Source: Bacteroidota bacterium (lineage in GTDB: Bacteria > Bacteroidota > Bacteroidia > UKL13-3). Taken from it: DNA of 64,000 bases. The stretch is taken from the NCBI GenBank assembly GCA_947477885.1, contig CANJUD010000006.1:124001-188000 (forward strand), read 5' to 3'. Below are positions 17,734 through 27,560 of the stretch, in pieces. A program made the position numbers and the translations under genes. The notes under the pieces were generated by a model. That model saw only the letters and a program-made list of their open reading frames with translations. It was not told the origin of the DNA and did no database searches. Each line of letters begins with the position of its first letter. The stretch's first letter is position 1.

Positions 17734-18372
17734 TTAGTGACTTGTCAAATAACTGGCAATTCCCTCCGCGTTATCAACCAATCCCTCTTTGCCTTGGCTC
17801 CAGTCAGCAGGGCAAACTTCGCCGTTTGTTTCGTTGAATTGGAGTGCATCAACCATACGCAATGTTTCATCAATGCTGCGGCCTAGTGGAAGGTCGTTGA
17901 TTACTGCATGGCGAACTACACCATCTTTGTCTATTAAAAACAAACCACGGTATGCAACGGCGTCATGCCCCAAATCACCAACCCATATTTGGTTTCCTTC
18001 ATCATCATAATCATAATGACCGGCAAGTATACCAAAATTGCTAGTGATTGTTTTATTGATATCAGCAACCAATGGGTAAGTAACACCTTGAATTCCTCCA
18101 TTATTTTTGGGCGTATTTAACCAAGCCCAATGACTAAATTTTGAATCGACAGAACAGCCTACTACTGCTACATTGCGTTTTTCGAATTCAGCTAATTTGT
18201 TTTGGAAAGCATGCAATTCTGTGGGGCACACAAAAGTGAAATCCAAAGGATAAAAGAAAAATACCACATGCTTTTCGCCGAGGTATTGATCGAGTGAGAA
18301 GTTTTCAATGAAGTCGCCGCCTTGCACAGCATCAGCGATAAAATGGGGAGCTTTTTTTCCTACGATAGACAT
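17734..18372 (-). CDS. 2-Cys peroxiredoxin (AhpC/Prx1 type)
   Basis: 212-residue thiol peroxidase that reduces hydrogen peroxide and organic peroxides in the cytosol. The peroxidatic cysteine is C49 in YPLDFTFVCPTE; the resolving cysteine is C187 in GEVCPADW. The catalytic arginine region appears as LPLGRSIDETLRMVDALQ. The length is near the ~190-210 typical of the group; the insertion DEGNQIWVGDLGHDAVAYRG near residues 123-142 is longer than in E. coli AhpC. No reductase (ahpF) is adjacent, so thioredoxin is the likely donor. Monocistronic. Confidence 0.94.
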   Translation of the reverse strand: MSIVGKKAPHFIADAVQGGDFIENFSLDQYLGEKHVVFFFYPLDFTFVCPTELHAFQNKLAEFEKRNVAVVGCSVDSKFSHWAWLNTPKNNGGIQGVTYPLVADINKTITSNFGILAGHYDYDDEGNQIWVGDLGHDAVAYRGLFLIDKDGVVRHAVINDLPLGRSIDETLRMVDALQFNETNGEVCPADWSQGKEGLVDNAEGIASYLTSH

Positions 18373-18488
18373 AATGAGATATTTTTAATTTTAGAATTGA
18401 TATTTTTTATTTTGGTTTGCCTGAAGTTGGTGTCCCCACCATCATCAAACTAGCTGATATTATAGACAAACAATTACTACAATTGTTT

Positions 18489-19232
18489 TTAAGAATTCAG
18501 ATTATTTTTTAGTTTAACAGGTTTGCTCTTTTTACGCATGATAATGTTTAAGCTTTCCACTGCTAGGGAGAACGCCATCGCAAAGTATATATAACCTTTC
18601 TCAATTTCTTTGTGGAAACCCTCCATTACCAGCATAAAACCAATGAGCAATAAGAATGATAGAGCCAACATTTTCATGCTGGGGTGACGGTTAATAAACT
18701 TGCTCACCACACCGCTGAATGCTAGCATAATCAACATCGATATAGCAACTGCTGCAATCATAATTTCAATTACTCGCGAAAGCCCAATCGCTGTTACAAT
18801 AGAATCGAATGAGAATACTATATCAATAATAACAACCTGCAGTACAATTGCTGAAAATGCATTTTTGGCAGTGCTACTATGGTCTTCATTTTCGCCTTCT
18901 AGTTTATTATATATTTCCATGGTGGTTTTGTATATTAGGAACAAGCCTCCACCCAATAGTATTAAATCACGGGCACTGAAATCAATATCGGATACAGAAA
19001 ATAAAGTAGCAGTCATCCCTGCTAAATAACTGATAAATGCAAGCAAGACAACCCTAATTATCAAAGCCAGAGAAAGCCCAATAGCACGACCTTTAGCTTG
19101 CTGATGCAAAGGCAATCGGCTTGTTACTATTGATACGAAAATTACATTGTCAACGCCTAAAATTATTTCCATACCTGTGAGGGTAAGTAGCGTAAGCATG
19201 TTGTCGGTATTAGTGAATACGGATAAGTCCAT
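18489..19232 (-). CDS. TerC family integral membrane protein
   Basis: 247-residue inner-membrane protein with about seven hydrophobic segments. The TerC signatures are present: GMEIILGVDNVIFVSIVTSRLP (about residues 20-41) and IVLQVVIIDIVFSFDSIVTAIG (about 128-149), with acidic residues inside the membrane that are thought to bind metal. Members are linked to tellurite resistance or manganese efflux; Mn2+ export is the more general role. The C-terminus is a basic tail (MRKKSKPVKLKNN). It lies 36 bp downstream of miaA on the same strand. Confidence 0.9.
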   Translation of the reverse strand: MDLSVFTNTDNMLTLLTLTGMEIILGVDNVIFVSIVTSRLPLHQQAKGRAIGLSLALIIRVVLLAFISYLAGMTATLFSVSDIDFSARDLILLGGGLFLIYKTTMEIYNKLEGENEDHSSTAKNAFSAIVLQVVIIDIVFSFDSIVTAIGLSRVIEIMIAAVAISMLIMLAFSGVVSKFINRHPSMKMLALSFLLLIGFMLVMEGFHKEIEKGYIYFAMAFSLAVESLNIIMRKKSKPVKLKNNLNS

Positions 19233-19268
19233 TTTTATACTGCAAATTAACAGGATTTTTCTCTATAC

Positions 19269-20177
19269 TTATTTTAAATTTTGTTGCAAAAAGTCAACAT
19301 ATTTGAGTGAATCATCCACAGCGAACCATTGAATGTTTTTTTCTCGCCGCAACCAAGTCAATTGTTTTTTGGCATAGTTGCGGGTATGCTGTTTAATATG
19401 GTCAATGGCAGTTGGCAAATCTATGGTGCCTTCTATATATTCAAATAGTTCTTTATACCCAACAGTTTGCAAGGCATTGATATGCTTGAGCAGCAAGGGT
19501 AATTGCCTCACTTCATTTTCAAGTCCTTCCAGCATCATTTGGTTTACTCGGGTATCGATATTTTTATATAATACTTCTCTTTCGGGCGATATAGCAGTGT
19601 ATATAATATTTACCTGTTGTTTGTAATCACGCCAAGGGTTTGGCTTATCCTCAGGCAGAACTGTTTGTGGCAATTCAGCAATCTCAATATGCCGCATCAA
19701 CCGCTGCGGGTTCATCTTGTCGCTGCCATTCAAAGTATTATATATTTCTTGGGGAAGCCTGTCAATCAATGCTTGCAGGCCTTTTGTTTGAAACAATTCG
19801 ATCAATGAATTTCTAAATGTTTCATCTTTTTCAGGATAAAAATCCAATCCATCCAACAAAGCTTTTATATATAAACCCGAACCGCCGCATACAATTACCA
19901 AATTATGTTTTTTAAATAATTCAATATTTTTGCTTCCAGCTTCCCTCTCAAATTGTCCGGCACTCATCTCTTCCTGCAAACTTAAATTCGCCACAAAATG
20001 GTAATCAAATTTTTCTAAACTCTCCCTGCTTGGCTGAGCAGTACCAATAGGAATTTCCTCATAAAACTGTCTACTATCTGCAGATATAATTGGGCAATTA
20101 TATATTGTGGCAATTTGCTCGGCCAATGCGGTTTTGCCACTTGCTGTCGGCCCAGTTATTACCAAGAGATTTTTCAA
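19269..20177 (-). CDS. miaA: tRNA dimethylallyltransferase
   Basis: 302-residue enzyme that adds a dimethylallyl group to A37 of tRNAs reading UNN codons. The P-loop GPTASGKT is at residues 9-16, followed by ISADSRQFYEEIPIGTAQPS, the DYHFVANL segment and the conserved RRLMRHIE-like PQRLMRHIEIA. The start is TTG at 20177: a TGA lies two codons upstream in frame, so no earlier start exists. Length is typical (about 300). terC follows on the same strand. Confidence 0.95.
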   Translation of the reverse strand: MKNLLVITGPTASGKTALAEQIATIYNCPIISADSRQFYEEIPIGTAQPSRESLEKFDYHFVANLSLQEEMSAGQFEREAGSKNIELFKKHNLVIVCGGSGLYIKALLDGLDFYPEKDETFRNSLIELFQTKGLQALIDRLPQEIYNTLNGSDKMNPQRLMRHIEIAELPQTVLPEDKPNPWRDYKQQVNIIYTAISPEREVLYKNIDTRVNQMMLEGLENEVRQLPLLLKHINALQTVGYKELFEYIEGTIDLPTAIDHIKQHTRNYAKKQLTWLRREKNIQWFAVDDSLKYVDFLQQNLK

Positions 20178-20268
20178 AAAGTCAAAATATTAATTGATTT
20201 AGGAACAAGGAATGAAGATTTCTGATTTTAGAAGTGAATTAATCTTGAAATCAAACCTCATTCAATCA

Positions 20269-20877
20269 TTAAATAGAATCATCCAGTCCTTGCTCGTCCA
20301 CACCCAATTCCGAATCTTCTGTTTCTTCTTCTCCATCCACTAGTGTATCACCATCCACGCCTTCGCCTACATCCAAATGCTCGCCCAAGAAACCTTCTTT
20401 TAAATCCTCAAACTCTTCATCTTCTACTACCACAAATTTTTTGTCGGAATACTGTTTCGGTGCAACACCTTCACTGCGAACCATAACTGGGTAAGTAGCT
20501 TTTGGATCTTCCTTCATAATTATTCCCGTAAGCTCCACATGGAAACTCCACATTTCTAAGAAGTCATATACATATAAGAATTTTTGGTGTGGGTCTTCAA
20601 TAAAATCATTGAGAAAAGATTTCTTCATAATCGGAATTTTCTTAATCTCCGGATTTTTCAATTCCTCTTTCGTCAGCATATTTTCCAAAGTAATTTCATC
20701 GCCTTTGCGCCACTGGTCGTTGCTCAGGTAAAACGAGGCCATATGTTTTTGGTCGAACTTGATAGAGTCGAGAATGGCTTTGTGCAATTCCAAAAACGAC
20801 TGCGAAGATTGTATATCTATCACCCGACTAATATCGTCGTAATCTTCAAACGTAACGGTAAATCTATATAAGGCCAT
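20269..20877 (-). CDS. pRiA4b ORF-3/IS1096 TnpR-like family protein
   Basis: 202 residues. The N-terminal ~130 residues match the family named after plasmid pRiA4b ORF-3 and the IS1096 passenger protein (YRFTVTFEDYDDISRVIDIQSSQSFLELHKAILDSIKFD, HMASFYLSND, FLYVYDFLEMWSFHVELTGI). Despite the name it is a common chromosomal gene in Bacteroidota and no transposase is near. The C-terminal ~50 residues are strongly acidic (for example GEEETEDSELGVDEQGLDDS). The function is unknown. It is monocistronic, 91 bp upstream of miaA on the same strand. Confidence 0.82.
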   Translation of the reverse strand: MALYRFTVTFEDYDDISRVIDIQSSQSFLELHKAILDSIKFDQKHMASFYLSNDQWRKGDEITLENMLTKEELKNPEIKKIPIMKKSFLNDFIEDPHQKFLYVYDFLEMWSFHVELTGIIMKEDPKATYPVMVRSEGVAPKQYSDKKFVVVEDEEFEDLKEGFLGEHLDVGEGVDGDTLVDGEEETEDSELGVDEQGLDDSI

Positions 20878-21041
20878 AAGCAGCTTTTGTATTTTGCTAC
20901 AAAAAACGGGGAAATGCGTTGATTATGGAATAAGTATTTTAAAAAAGTTAGTTATATATAATCATGATAGAGTATTTTTCAAAAATGTAAATCCCACTAT
21001 AATTATTATTTAAGATATAATGACTCCCCAAAAAAACTTTC

Positions 21042-21071
21042 TTGTCATTCCAACCCCCACTACGATTTTTG
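21042..21071 (+). promoter_or_regulatory. Probable promoter for the sigma factor cassette
   Basis: TTG at 21042-21044, a 19-bp spacer, and GATTTTTG at 21064-21071 (one mismatch to TAnnTTTG). It lies 30 bp before the sigma gene at 21101. The rest of the 223-bp gap (20878-21041) is AT-rich with no gene seen. Confidence 0.5.
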
Positions 21072-21100
21072 CATCTAACAATTAAAGTGACTCAGTTCGG

Positions 21101-21664
21101 ATGGGAAATTATAGCACAACGGTAGATTATGAGCAGCAGAAACACTTGTTGGAGACTTGTGCTAAAGGAGACCAACGGGCTCACAAAAAGTTCTATGACA
21201 TGTTTGCCCCAGTGATGTATGGTATATGCCTACGATATGCTGATAGCAATGAAGAAGCAAAAGATTGGTTACAGGAAGGATTCATTAAAGCATTTGCTAA
21301 GTTGAATATTTTTAGGAACGAGGGTTCATTAGAAGGTTGGCTCAAACGCATTTTTGTGAACCACGCTTTAGAGCAGGTTCGACATAAAAAAATCCTTTTT
21401 AAAACAGAGTCTCTTGAAAATGCAGCGCAGGCTCCCTATAATTTTAACTTCGATAGTAAGATGGACCAAAAGCAAATACTTGCACTCATTAGCACATTGC
21501 CTGCAGGTTGCCGTACCGTTTTCAATTTATTTATCATAGAAGGATACAGCCACCAAGAAATAGCAACGATGCTTGATGTAACCGAAGGAACCTCAAAATC
21601 ACAACTCGCTAGGGCCAGGCAACTCATGCAACAAAAACTAACAAATACAGAAATTGCACAATGA
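21101..21664 (+). CDS. ECF-type RNA polymerase sigma factor
   Basis: 187 residues. Region 2 is seen at about 25-95 (FYDMFAPVMYGICLRYADSNEEAKDWLQEGFIKAFAKL, then GSLEGWLKRIFVNHALEQVR), and region 4 at about 125-178 (LPAGCRTVFNLFIIEGYSHQEIATMLDVTEGTSKSQLARAR). It would direct RNA polymerase to a dedicated set of promoters. Its stop overlaps the start of the next gene by 4 bp (ATGA), and that gene encodes a membrane-anchored protein with an anti-sigma-like N-terminus, so the pair is probably translated together. In Porphyromonas an ECF factor (SigP) controls T9SS genes; a similar role here is inference. Confidence 0.92.
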   Translation: MGNYSTTVDYEQQKHLLETCAKGDQRAHKKFYDMFAPVMYGICLRYADSNEEAKDWLQEGFIKAFAKLNIFRNEGSLEGWLKRIFVNHALEQVRHKKILFKTESLENAAQAPYNFNFDSKMDQKQILALISTLPAGCRTVFNLFIIEGYSHQEIATMLDVTEGTSKSQLARARQLMQQKLTNTEIAQ

Positions 21665-22887
21665 ACAATTTTGAACAACATATAAAAGATCAGATGCAAA
21701 ATTTTGCACCTATGCCGCCGCCCGCAGCTTGGGCAGGTGTTTCGTCGGGTATGGGCACGAGTACTGCTGCCAAAGTTGGAGGTAAATTATTAATGAAATG
21801 GATAGCGGGTGTTTTAATAACAGGTGGTGTTGTATCTACTGCGGTTATATATACACAATCTGATTCAACACAGCAAAAAAATCAAGTACAGCATAAAGAA
21901 ACTATTATAACTAGTCCAGAAAAAGCAGCTCCATCGAATTCAAACGAAACTCTAGTTAATTCAAACGAAAACGGATCATCTGGTTCTCAAAATTTAAATA
22001 GCAATAGCAAACAAACTCAAATAAACCCCAACATTAGCGATGGTGCTAGTATTTCAGCTTCTTCTCCAAAAGGATACACCGAATATATATCGGCCCAAAA
22101 TTCTTTAGTGAACGCAGATTTGGCTGATATTGCTTCGCAAAAAAATAAAAATAGTTTAACTTTATTGCCTCCAGCAAAAATCAATTTATTAGAAAACTTA
22201 ATTTGCCCTGAGCGGGTGCTGAGTGTAAGGTTGGAAAATTGCCAAGGTTTCAGAATTAATTGGGGCGATGGAGAATCAGAACCTGTGAATGCCTCGGAAA
22301 TAAAACATAGTTACCACAAAGAAGGTAAATATATAATTGGTGTTAAAGGAACGAGTGAAATAGTAACCGTAAAAAAATCTACTTTTAATGTGGATGCAAG
22401 TTTGATTAATTCAACAACAGTATTATATAGAATCAGCAATCCTGATAATTTAGATTTGACAGTGCAATTTGATAACGGACCTGCAGAAACAGTCAATAAA
22501 AAGGAAATCAAACACACCATATCGGAAGGCGAAATCAATGCGAAGTTTTCAACAAATTCTGCATGTGCTGAGCCTATATTAAAGCCTATCAAATCAAATA
22601 TTGCACAACCTTTGGTTCCCAATGTGTTTACTCCCAATGGCGATGGCAGTAATGACAAGTACGAAATAGATTTTAAGCACATGGTCTTAAAGTTCTTCCA
22701 TATAGAAGTAATAGATATCAAAGGTCAAACCGTATTTGAAAGTTTCTCACCAACTGAAGGTTGGGATGGTACATACAAAAATGAAGTAATGCCCGAAGGA
22801 ACCTATACTATGCAGTTGATGTATCAGTTTGAACAGTTTAGGGAGCCAGAGAAAGCGATTAAAACCCAAATTTTGTTAAGAAAATAA
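21661..22887 (+). CDS. Membrane-anchored anti-sigma-like protein with gliding-type (T9SS type B) C-terminus
   Basis: 408 residues. Residues 1-40 are cytosolic and resemble the short anti-sigma-like head common after ECF genes in Bacteroidota (MNNFEQHIKDQMQNFAPMPPPAAW). One membrane helix lies at about 44-65 (LMKWIAGVLITGGVVSTAVIYT). A Ser/Asn/Gln linker (66-140) and two diverged beta domains, one with FRINWGDGESEPVN like PKD, lead to a C-terminal gliding-motility domain (PNVFTPNGDGSNDKYEID, GWDGTYKNEVMPEGTYTMQL). It has no cleavable signal peptide, so the type B domain would sit on an anchored protein in the periplasm rather than on a released one. It overlaps the sigma gene by 4 bp. Confidence 0.85.
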   Translation: MNNFEQHIKDQMQNFAPMPPPAAWAGVSSGMGTSTAAKVGGKLLMKWIAGVLITGGVVSTAVIYTQSDSTQQKNQVQHKETIITSPEKAAPSNSNETLVNSNENGSSGSQNLNSNSKQTQINPNISDGASISASSPKGYTEYISAQNSLVNADLADIASQKNKNSLTLLPPAKINLLENLICPERVLSVRLENCQGFRINWGDGESEPVNASEIKHSYHKEGKYIIGVKGTSEIVTVKKSTFNVDASLINSTTVLYRISNPDNLDLTVQFDNGPAETVNKKEIKHTISEGEINAKFSTNSACAEPILKPIKSNIAQPLVPNVFTPNGDGSNDKYEIDFKHMVLKFFHIEVIDIKGQTVFESFSPTEGWDGTYKNEVMPEGTYTMQLMYQFEQFREPEKAIKTQILLRK

Positions 22888-22929
22888 ATTATCACTATAA
22901 AATAAAAACCACTAATTTCGCCAACAATT

Positions 22930-25900
22930 ATGATTATGCGACATATAAAATCAAAACTAACAATGCTTTTTGCATTCATCTTACTCGGATGGGGTGCACA
23001 AGCTCAAATCACATGCAGCTTCTCGGTTGACAAGGTGAAGGTTTGTTTGGGTGACCAGCTTACTTTTACGCCAAGTCCGAGCAAAGCTCAGAATGCCAAC
23101 ATCAAAGGTTACCGCTGGTATTATGGTGATGGATCTACCAACACACAGGACAATCCGAATTTTCAGTACACTAAGCCCGGAATTTATTCGCCAAAGCTTG
23201 TTATCTATCTGAACAATGGCGACAGTTGTGTTACAGGTAGCACCATGCCAATCATTACAGTGTTCCCCAAACCTAGGCCTAGTTACAAATTAAGTAATGG
23301 GCATCTGAGGGATACACAATGTTATGAAGGGAATAACTTCTGTTTAACAGATTTATCATTGCCCGACTCAGTAACCAATGCGAAAATTATTCGCCGTGTG
23401 ATACTGTGGGACGACGGTTCTTATGATTCAACAGGTGCTGATTGGGTAAGCAATAAATATGTTTGCCACACCTATCAGGATTCTGTGGGTCGTTGGCGTT
23501 CACCCAAACTTATTATAACCGATACCAATGGTTGTATTGCCGAGTACAAGTTGGACTCCGACTTTTTGGTGCTGGATAAAATAGGGGCGAGGTTCTCCAC
23601 ACAATACACCGTTAAGTGCGATTCAACCCCAGTAGTCTTTAGCAATGGGTCAACAATAAATCCAAATAATATTGAGTTTTTTGAATGGGATTTTGGTGAT
23701 GGCACTACTTTCAAATCAAGCTCACCACCAACGGGTGCTGAGAAAACCCAGTATTGGAAAAAATTTGTACATACGTATTATAAGTCGGGGCCTTTTGCAG
23801 CTACTCTGCGAATCAAATCGAAGTACGGATGTATAGATCAATTCACCAATCCTTATGCAGGTGATAATATCAATTTGCAATTAGACCCAACTGTAAAAGA
23901 TGATACCATGTGTTTCGGTGGTCACTTAATGGAGTTTAATAGTACACCTTTATTTACTCCCATACCAGGTCAACAGCAGGTCTATTGGTTCTACCTGCAT
24001 CCACCTCCGAATAATGTGGACTCAGGTACTTGGCAGCCATCGCACGTGTATCCAAGTTGCGGTCCTAAAAAAGTAATTATGTTAGTATGGCAGCCACCTT
24101 GCCAAAAAATTGACAGTGTGGATAGTATGATGCTTTATGGACCTGGTGCCACTATAGAAAAACCACCCGGTGAAATTGCAGATACTGAAAGGCACCAATG
24201 CCGTGTAATCAATACCGTGCATTTCCCCAACCACTCTGAAATTTGCGACGCAATTCATATACAATTTTATTGGGACTTTGATGATAAAGGCAATGCCTTG
24301 TCGCTCGCTGATACTGCTATTTGTGCATGGGCAAATTTAAAAGATACGTTAACGTACCATTATGACGGGAATACGAAAAAGTATGATACTACTAGTACTT
24401 GTTTTGTGGGGATACCGATGCCGTTTCTGGTCAATGCATTTGTTTACGTCAATACGGTCACGCAGAAAAATGCGGTCGATCAAACTAAGACTGATACCTT
24501 TATTAATTACCGTATATATTACAGACACAAAAATTGTGATTCAACCATTGTTGGTAATGACACTATTTGGACAGCACAGAATACCAATTTTAGCTACGAT
24601 TGGAAACCTGAACACAAGTATGACACGACGCACAAAAAAGAACGTTGCCATACACCAAAATTTGTGATGAAAGGCGAATGGTATAAATATGATACAAACA
24701 TCAATATGGCTTATGCGGTAGAGTGTAATAGTATGGCTCAGGTTCCTTTTGCATTGATGAATCCTGATGCGAGTTATCTGAAAACAGAAGGTAAAAACTG
24801 TTATACAGTATCACCTCCTCCTTATAATATTACCTTTAAATGGGACAAATCCAAACCTGGTTGTACCCAGCAGTTTGTATCCATATGTTTCGACTCTAAT
24901 TGTTGTGCTTATCCGGCCGATCCTAATTGTTGGACGCCACAATCATCGTTCAATATACCACCTTGGAGCCCGCTACCACCATGGCCTACACAATATAAAA
25001 GATTCTATAGTCCTAAAGTGTGCGACTCAAACGGATGGGTAACCTTGGGATTTGCAATTCAAAACAGAAAAGGTGAGTACGACTCAACTATCCGCCGCTG
25101 GTGTTCAGATACTTTCTGGTTCCACCACCGCTTAAGATTCGTACCCAATAACGCATTGTTCTATACCAATCAAAATATCAGTGGTAATTATGACTGTGTT
25201 TGGTCGTATGTAATGATACACATGGTTGATACTACTCAAGATAGTATCGTTTCGATTGCTTGGAACTGGGGCGATGGAACAATCACTGCAGATTCAATTT
25301 CAAGAAGACCCTATCAGCGTATTAGATACGAATTTGACAAGTTGGGCGGAGTAACTAGTAAAGATATTACTGCAATACTGCCCGATACTATAGTCCCTAC
25401 GATGTATCATCAATACCCTAGAAGAGGTGTTTATTATTTATCAGTTACAATGACTAATACTGATAGCTGTTATAACTCAGTGAGGAAGAATGGTCGAATA
25501 CTGATTGGGAATATGGCTGAATTATATACCGATGATACTATTATATGTAATTCGCATAATGCAACGCAGTTCACACATTTCATTCGCTATTGGGATCCAC
25601 TAGGTCCTCCATTCTCTTACTTTGAGTGGAATGAATGGGATTATTGGGCTGATCCAACAATTTCTCCCAATCCTCCATTTACCAGACCCACACCTGCCGG
25701 GGGTTATGAAACTTTCCTTTGGTTATTTGGCGACCCTATCAATCCTTCATCAAAAGCAGATACAGCCTATCATACTTTCTCCGATACAGGAGTATATGAT
25801 GTGAGATTGTTAACTAAAGACTCATTAGGTTGTAGAGACACTATCCACCAAAATATATATGTAAATGATGTGACTGCTGATTTTAAAACATCGCGTGATA

Positions 25901-27384
25901 CATTATACTGCGGTCAATTAATCAACTTCCTCGATTTATCATTTACTTGGGGACCTTGCAAAAGCAGAGGAGCCTGCAAGGATGTTATTGCCGCTTGGTT
26001 CTGGGAATTTGGCGACAAAACCAATCCAAGTATTCTGCAAAATCCTACCCATCAATATAGTTCAAACGGACTCTTTACGGTCAAGCTGATAGTCAAGTCA
26101 ACTACAGGATGTTGGGATACAGTAATTAAACAAATAAGAGTGATAGGCCCATTGCCCAAGTGCAAAGTATTAACTGATACAATTGGTTGTGCCGCTTTTT
26201 CTGTAACTTTTGATAACTTATCAGATACTATTTCTAAAAACTTTATCTGGCGTTTCAATCAATTGCAACCTAACGGAACTTTCAAAACTATTTCGGAAGC
26301 TACACAAAGTGATACAAACTTCACACACGTATTTACAGAGCCTGGAGTTTATCATATAACTATTACTTCATCAGGAGCAATATACGATCCTACCACTGGA
26401 ACAAATAGAATATGTGAGGCCACATATCCCGATACCGTCAATGGATTCCAGAGACCCATAGTTGTTTATGTATTGAGAACACCTCAAGCAAGATTCTTTA
26501 ACCAACCCTTAGCTTGTGTGGGCGACAAAGTGCCATTCATCAACTTCAGCGATACAGAACTTGTATTCTTGAACTATGATTTTGGCGATGGTTTCACAGC
26601 TCACGATACGAGTATCAGATATAGAGATTCAACTAAAGTGCATAAAGTAAGTGAAGACACTACTTGGCATGTGTTTACCAAAGCAGGAACTTATAAAATC
26701 CTATTTACTCCAAAGTACCATATGTGTCCTGATGATACTTTTGGTACCATTACAATTGACAGTGTGAAAGCTAATTTTGGATGGGACCCAACAGTAGAAA
26801 TACCTAAGTTCCAATTCCTCGACAGTAGCTCAGGCAATGTAACCACATGGCGTTGGGATTTCGGCGACCCTAAACTAGGAAGTGCCAATAAATCCACTTT
26901 AAAAAATCCAGATGTAGATTATGGTAATGATACAGGAACTTTCCATGTATGCTTATATGTTACCAATGGACGATGTACGGATTCAATATGCAAGGATGTG
27001 GTAAACAACTTTGATGTGAATGTAATTATACCGAACAGTTTTACACCTGATGGTGATGGAATTAATGATGGATATTTCTGCGAAACCAAAGGACTATCTA
27101 CCAAAGATTCTACACCATACGAACTCTGGATTTATAACCGTTGGGGTGAGCGTGTATTCCATACAACCGATCCAAAGGAACAGTGGAATGGTAAGAACCA
27201 AAACGATGGTGCTACTTGCCCTGAAGGTACTTACTATTTCATTTTCAAATGGAAACTACGTGCTTGGAAAGAACCCAAACTTGCAGAGAACTACTTCGAA
27301 CAAACAATCATTGAGCCCCATAAAGCAAATGACAAGCCCTGGGGATCTGCAAAAGGTAGTATTACACTTATTAGAAAAAATTAA
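22930..27384 (+). CDS. Giant PKD-repeat surface protein with T9SS type B C-terminus
   Basis: 1484-residue exported surface protein. A signal peptide (about 1-25, ending GAQA/Q) is followed by many PKD-like beta domains, seen as repeated WxFGDG/DGxT motifs (RWYYGDGSTNTQDNP, FFEWDFGDGTTF, IAWNWGDGTITADS, AWFWEFGDKTNPSILQNP, TWRWDFGDP). The end is a gliding-motility C-terminal domain (VIIPNSFTPDGDGINDGYF, WIYNRWGERVFHTTDPKEQWNGKNQNDGATCPEGTYYF). Cysteine content is high for such proteins. It is likely a T9SS-exported adhesin or matrix protein, and the PorP/SprF gene 176 bp downstream fits the usual pairing. A strong terminator follows. ATG 22936 is an alternative start. Confidence 0.9.
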   Translation: MIMRHIKSKLTMLFAFILLGWGAQAQITCSFSVDKVKVCLGDQLTFTPSPSKAQNANIKGYRWYYGDGSTNTQDNPNFQYTKPGIYSPKLVIYLNNGDSCVTGSTMPIITVFPKPRPSYKLSNGHLRDTQCYEGNNFCLTDLSLPDSVTNAKIIRRVILWDDGSYDSTGADWVSNKYVCHTYQDSVGRWRSPKLIITDTNGCIAEYKLDSDFLVLDKIGARFSTQYTVKCDSTPVVFSNGSTINPNNIEFFEWDFGDGTTFKSSSPPTGAEKTQYWKKFVHTYYKSGPFAATLRIKSKYGCIDQFTNPYAGDNINLQLDPTVKDDTMCFGGHLMEFNSTPLFTPIPGQQQVYWFYLHPPPNNVDSGTWQPSHVYPSCGPKKVIMLVWQPPCQKIDSVDSMMLYGPGATIEKPPGEIADTERHQCRVINTVHFPNHSEICDAIHIQFYWDFDDKGNALSLADTAICAWANLKDTLTYHYDGNTKKYDTTSTCFVGIPMPFLVNAFVYVNTVTQKNAVDQTKTDTFINYRIYYRHKNCDSTIVGNDTIWTAQNTNFSYDWKPEHKYDTTHKKERCHTPKFVMKGEWYKYDTNINMAYAVECNSMAQVPFALMNPDASYLKTEGKNCYTVSPPPYNITFKWDKSKPGCTQQFVSICFDSNCCAYPADPNCWTPQSSFNIPPWSPLPPWPTQYKRFYSPKVCDSNGWVTLGFAIQNRKGEYDSTIRRWCSDTFWFHHRLRFVPNNALFYTNQNISGNYDCVWSYVMIHMVDTTQDSIVSIAWNWGDGTITADSISRRPYQRIRYEFDKLGGVTSKDITAILPDTIVPTMYHQYPRRGVYYLSVTMTNTDSCYNSVRKNGRILIGNMAELYTDDTIICNSHNATQFTHFIRYWDPLGPPFSYFEWNEWDYWADPTISPNPPFTRPTPAGGYETFLWLFGDPINPSSKADTAYHTFSDTGVYDVRLLTKDSLGCRDTIHQNIYVNDVTADFKTSRDTLYCGQLINFLDLSFTWGPCKSRGACKDVIAAWFWEFGDKTNPSILQNPTHQYSSNGLFTVKLIVKSTTGCWDTVIKQIRVIGPLPKCKVLTDTIGCAAFSVTFDNLSDTISKNFIWRFNQLQPNGTFKTISEATQSDTNFTHVFTEPGVYHITITSSGAIYDPTTGTNRICEATYPDTVNGFQRPIVVYVLRTPQARFFNQPLACVGDKVPFINFSDTELVFLNYDFGDGFTAHDTSIRYRDSTKVHKVSEDTTWHVFTKAGTYKILFTPKYHMCPDDTFGTITIDSVKANFGWDPTVEIPKFQFLDSSSGNVTTWRWDFGDPKLGSANKSTLKNPDVDYGNDTGTFHVCLYVTNGRCTDSICKDVVNNFDVNVIIPNSFTPDGDGINDGYFCETKGLSTKDSTPYELWIYNRWGERVFHTTDPKEQWNGKNQNDGATCPEGTYYFIFKWKLRAWKEPKLAENYFEQTIIEPHKANDKPWGSAKGSITLIRKN

Positions 27385-27400
27385 TATTATCAATAATATA

Positions 27401-27434
27401 AAAAGCCGCCCAACTAGATTGGGCGGCTTTTTTT
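27401..27434 (+). terminator. Strong rho-independent terminator
   Basis: AAAAGCCGCCCAA (27401-27413), 5-nt loop, TTGGGCGGCTTTT (27419-27431) and a run of T. It ends the sigma/PKD transcript 17 bp after the stop and separates it from the PorP gene. Confidence 0.93.
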
Positions 27435-27560
27435 GTGCTGTAATTTTATTATATTGTGATAGTACAATTACTATAATACCTACCCACAATATGTAATAGT
27501 CCTATTTTTGTTTTACATTTGTAGCAAATTTTATTGTTGCTTGGCTACAAAGAATTGAAT